Below are positions 5,340 through 5,843 of a stretch of 5,843 bases of DNA, one piece after another. Location of the stretch: the NCBI GenBank assembly GCA_937893785.1, contig CALCSP010000761.1, positions 1 through 5,843 of the forward strand, in the 5' to 3' direction. Position numbers and translations under genes: made by a program. The notes under the pieces are model-generated. The model saw only the letters and a program-made list of their open reading frames with translations. It ran no database searches and was not told the DNA's origin. The number at the start of each line of letters is the position of its first letter. Positions within the stretch are counted from its first letter, which is position 1. The stretch comes from an uncultured Verrucomicrobiales bacterium. GTDB taxonomy: Bacteria > Verrucomicrobiota > Verrucomicrobiia > Verrucomicrobiales > DEV007.

Positions 5340-5843
5340 ATGTCTTAATCCTCGCTGCCGGCTACGGGGTGCGCCTCCACCCTATTACGAAACTAATCAG
5401 TAAGGCTCTTATTGAAATCGACGGCAAGCCCATGATTGAGCACGTGGTAGAAAAATTTTTCCATCTCGGCAAAATCACCATTGTCACCAACCAGAAATTC
5501 GCTGGAGATTTCTCAGATTGGCGCAACCGATTCGCCGACGAGAACCCAGACATTCCCATAAATTTGATTAACAATGGTTCCACTAGTGTCGAGAACCGTC
5601 TAGGAGCCAATGGTGACATTGCTTTTTCTATTAAGAAGGCCGGGTTACATGGCAGTGACCTCATCATTGTCGGCGCCGACAACCTATTTACCTGCCCCCA
5701 AGATGATTTCCTTCAGTTTGCGGCAGGTAAGCCAGCAACAATTGCCACCTTTGATGTAGGCTCCCCTCAGGAAGTAAAGCGCTTTGCCGCCGTCCATACT
5801 GATCAAGATGGCAGAGTGATATCGTTTGAAGAAAAGCCACAAA
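5336..5843 (+). CDS. NTP-transferase (sugar-phosphate nucleotidyltransferase-like), partial
   Basis: The first 169 residues of a GT-A-fold nucleotidyltransferase, truncated by the window end. Relatives transfer a nucleotidyl group from an NTP to a sugar or other phosphate (RmlA, GalU and GlmU types); the substrate here cannot be told. Seen are the N-terminal NVLILAAGYGVRL (residues 2-14), the Lys23 region SKALIEIDGKPMIEHVVE, NNGSTSVENRLGANGDI (79-95), the metal-binding Asp115 in IIVGADNLF, and GRVISFEEKP near the edge. Two positions depart from the common pattern: Val12 in place of Thr or Ser in GxGTRL, and Ser22 in place of Pro before the conserved Lys23. The start is a GTG at 5336 that overlaps the proC stop (GTGA), with GGGGA a few bases upstream. 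This suggests translational coupling to proC, although the two functions are not obviously linked. Confidence 0.85.
   Translation, partial: MNVLILAAGYGVRLHPITKLISKALIEIDGKPMIEHVVEKFFHLGKITIVTNQKFAGDFSDWRNRFADENPDIPINLINNGSTSVENRLGANGDIAFSIKKAGLHGSDLIIVGADNLFTCPQDDFLQFAAGKPATIATFDVGSPQEVKRFAAVHTDQDGRVISFEEKPQ

Overview
This is a mostly housekeeping stretch of a bacterial chromosome with moderate GC. It carries an iron-sulfur cluster assembly (SUF) operon with its probable regulator on the minus strand. Divergent from these, on the plus strand, are proline biosynthesis (proC) and a sugar-nucleotide-type nucleotidyltransferase cut by the window edge. No phage, transposon or CRISPR sequence was seen. 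The gene order (Fur-family regulator, sufC, sufB, sufD), the SufB sequence style and the scarcity of Shine-Dalgarno sites suggest Verrucomicrobiota or a relative (Opitutales/Puniceicoccales-like). That placement is an inference from memory of the families, not a search result.

Layout. Positions 1-392 hold no convincing gene. They contain several inverted repeats, including a perfect 9-bp stem at 240-261 and a chain of mutually exclusive pairings at 165-280, which make this the least explained part of the window. On the minus strand, read from right to left, come a Fur-family metal-dependent repressor (3986-4423), sufC (3171-3929), sufB (1738-3156) and sufD (393-1721), with gaps of 56, 14 and 16 bp. 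Positions 4424-4535 form a compact divergent promoter region. On the plus strand, proC (4536-5339) overlaps a nucleotidyltransferase (from 5336) by 4 bp, and the latter stays open to the end.

How the genes work together. SufB, SufC and SufD form the SufBC2D scaffold/ATPase complex that builds Fe-S clusters in the cytoplasm. No cysteine desulfurase (SufS) or sulfur-transfer protein (SufE/SufU) lies in the window, so sulfur delivery must be encoded elsewhere. The Fur-family protein just upstream is probably co-transcribed and likely ties the operon to metal or redox status. It has a cysteine at the sensory-site position where PerR has Asp85, as Zur-type zinc sensors do. An AT-rich near-palindrome overlaps the -35 of its own predicted promoter, which fits autoregulation. 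On the other side, a perfect TATAAT lies so close to the proC start that the message may be leaderless.

Nothing here is clearly a new system. The points most worth a second look are the structured intergenic region, the Zur-like sensor site beside suf, and the apparently leaderless divergent promoters.
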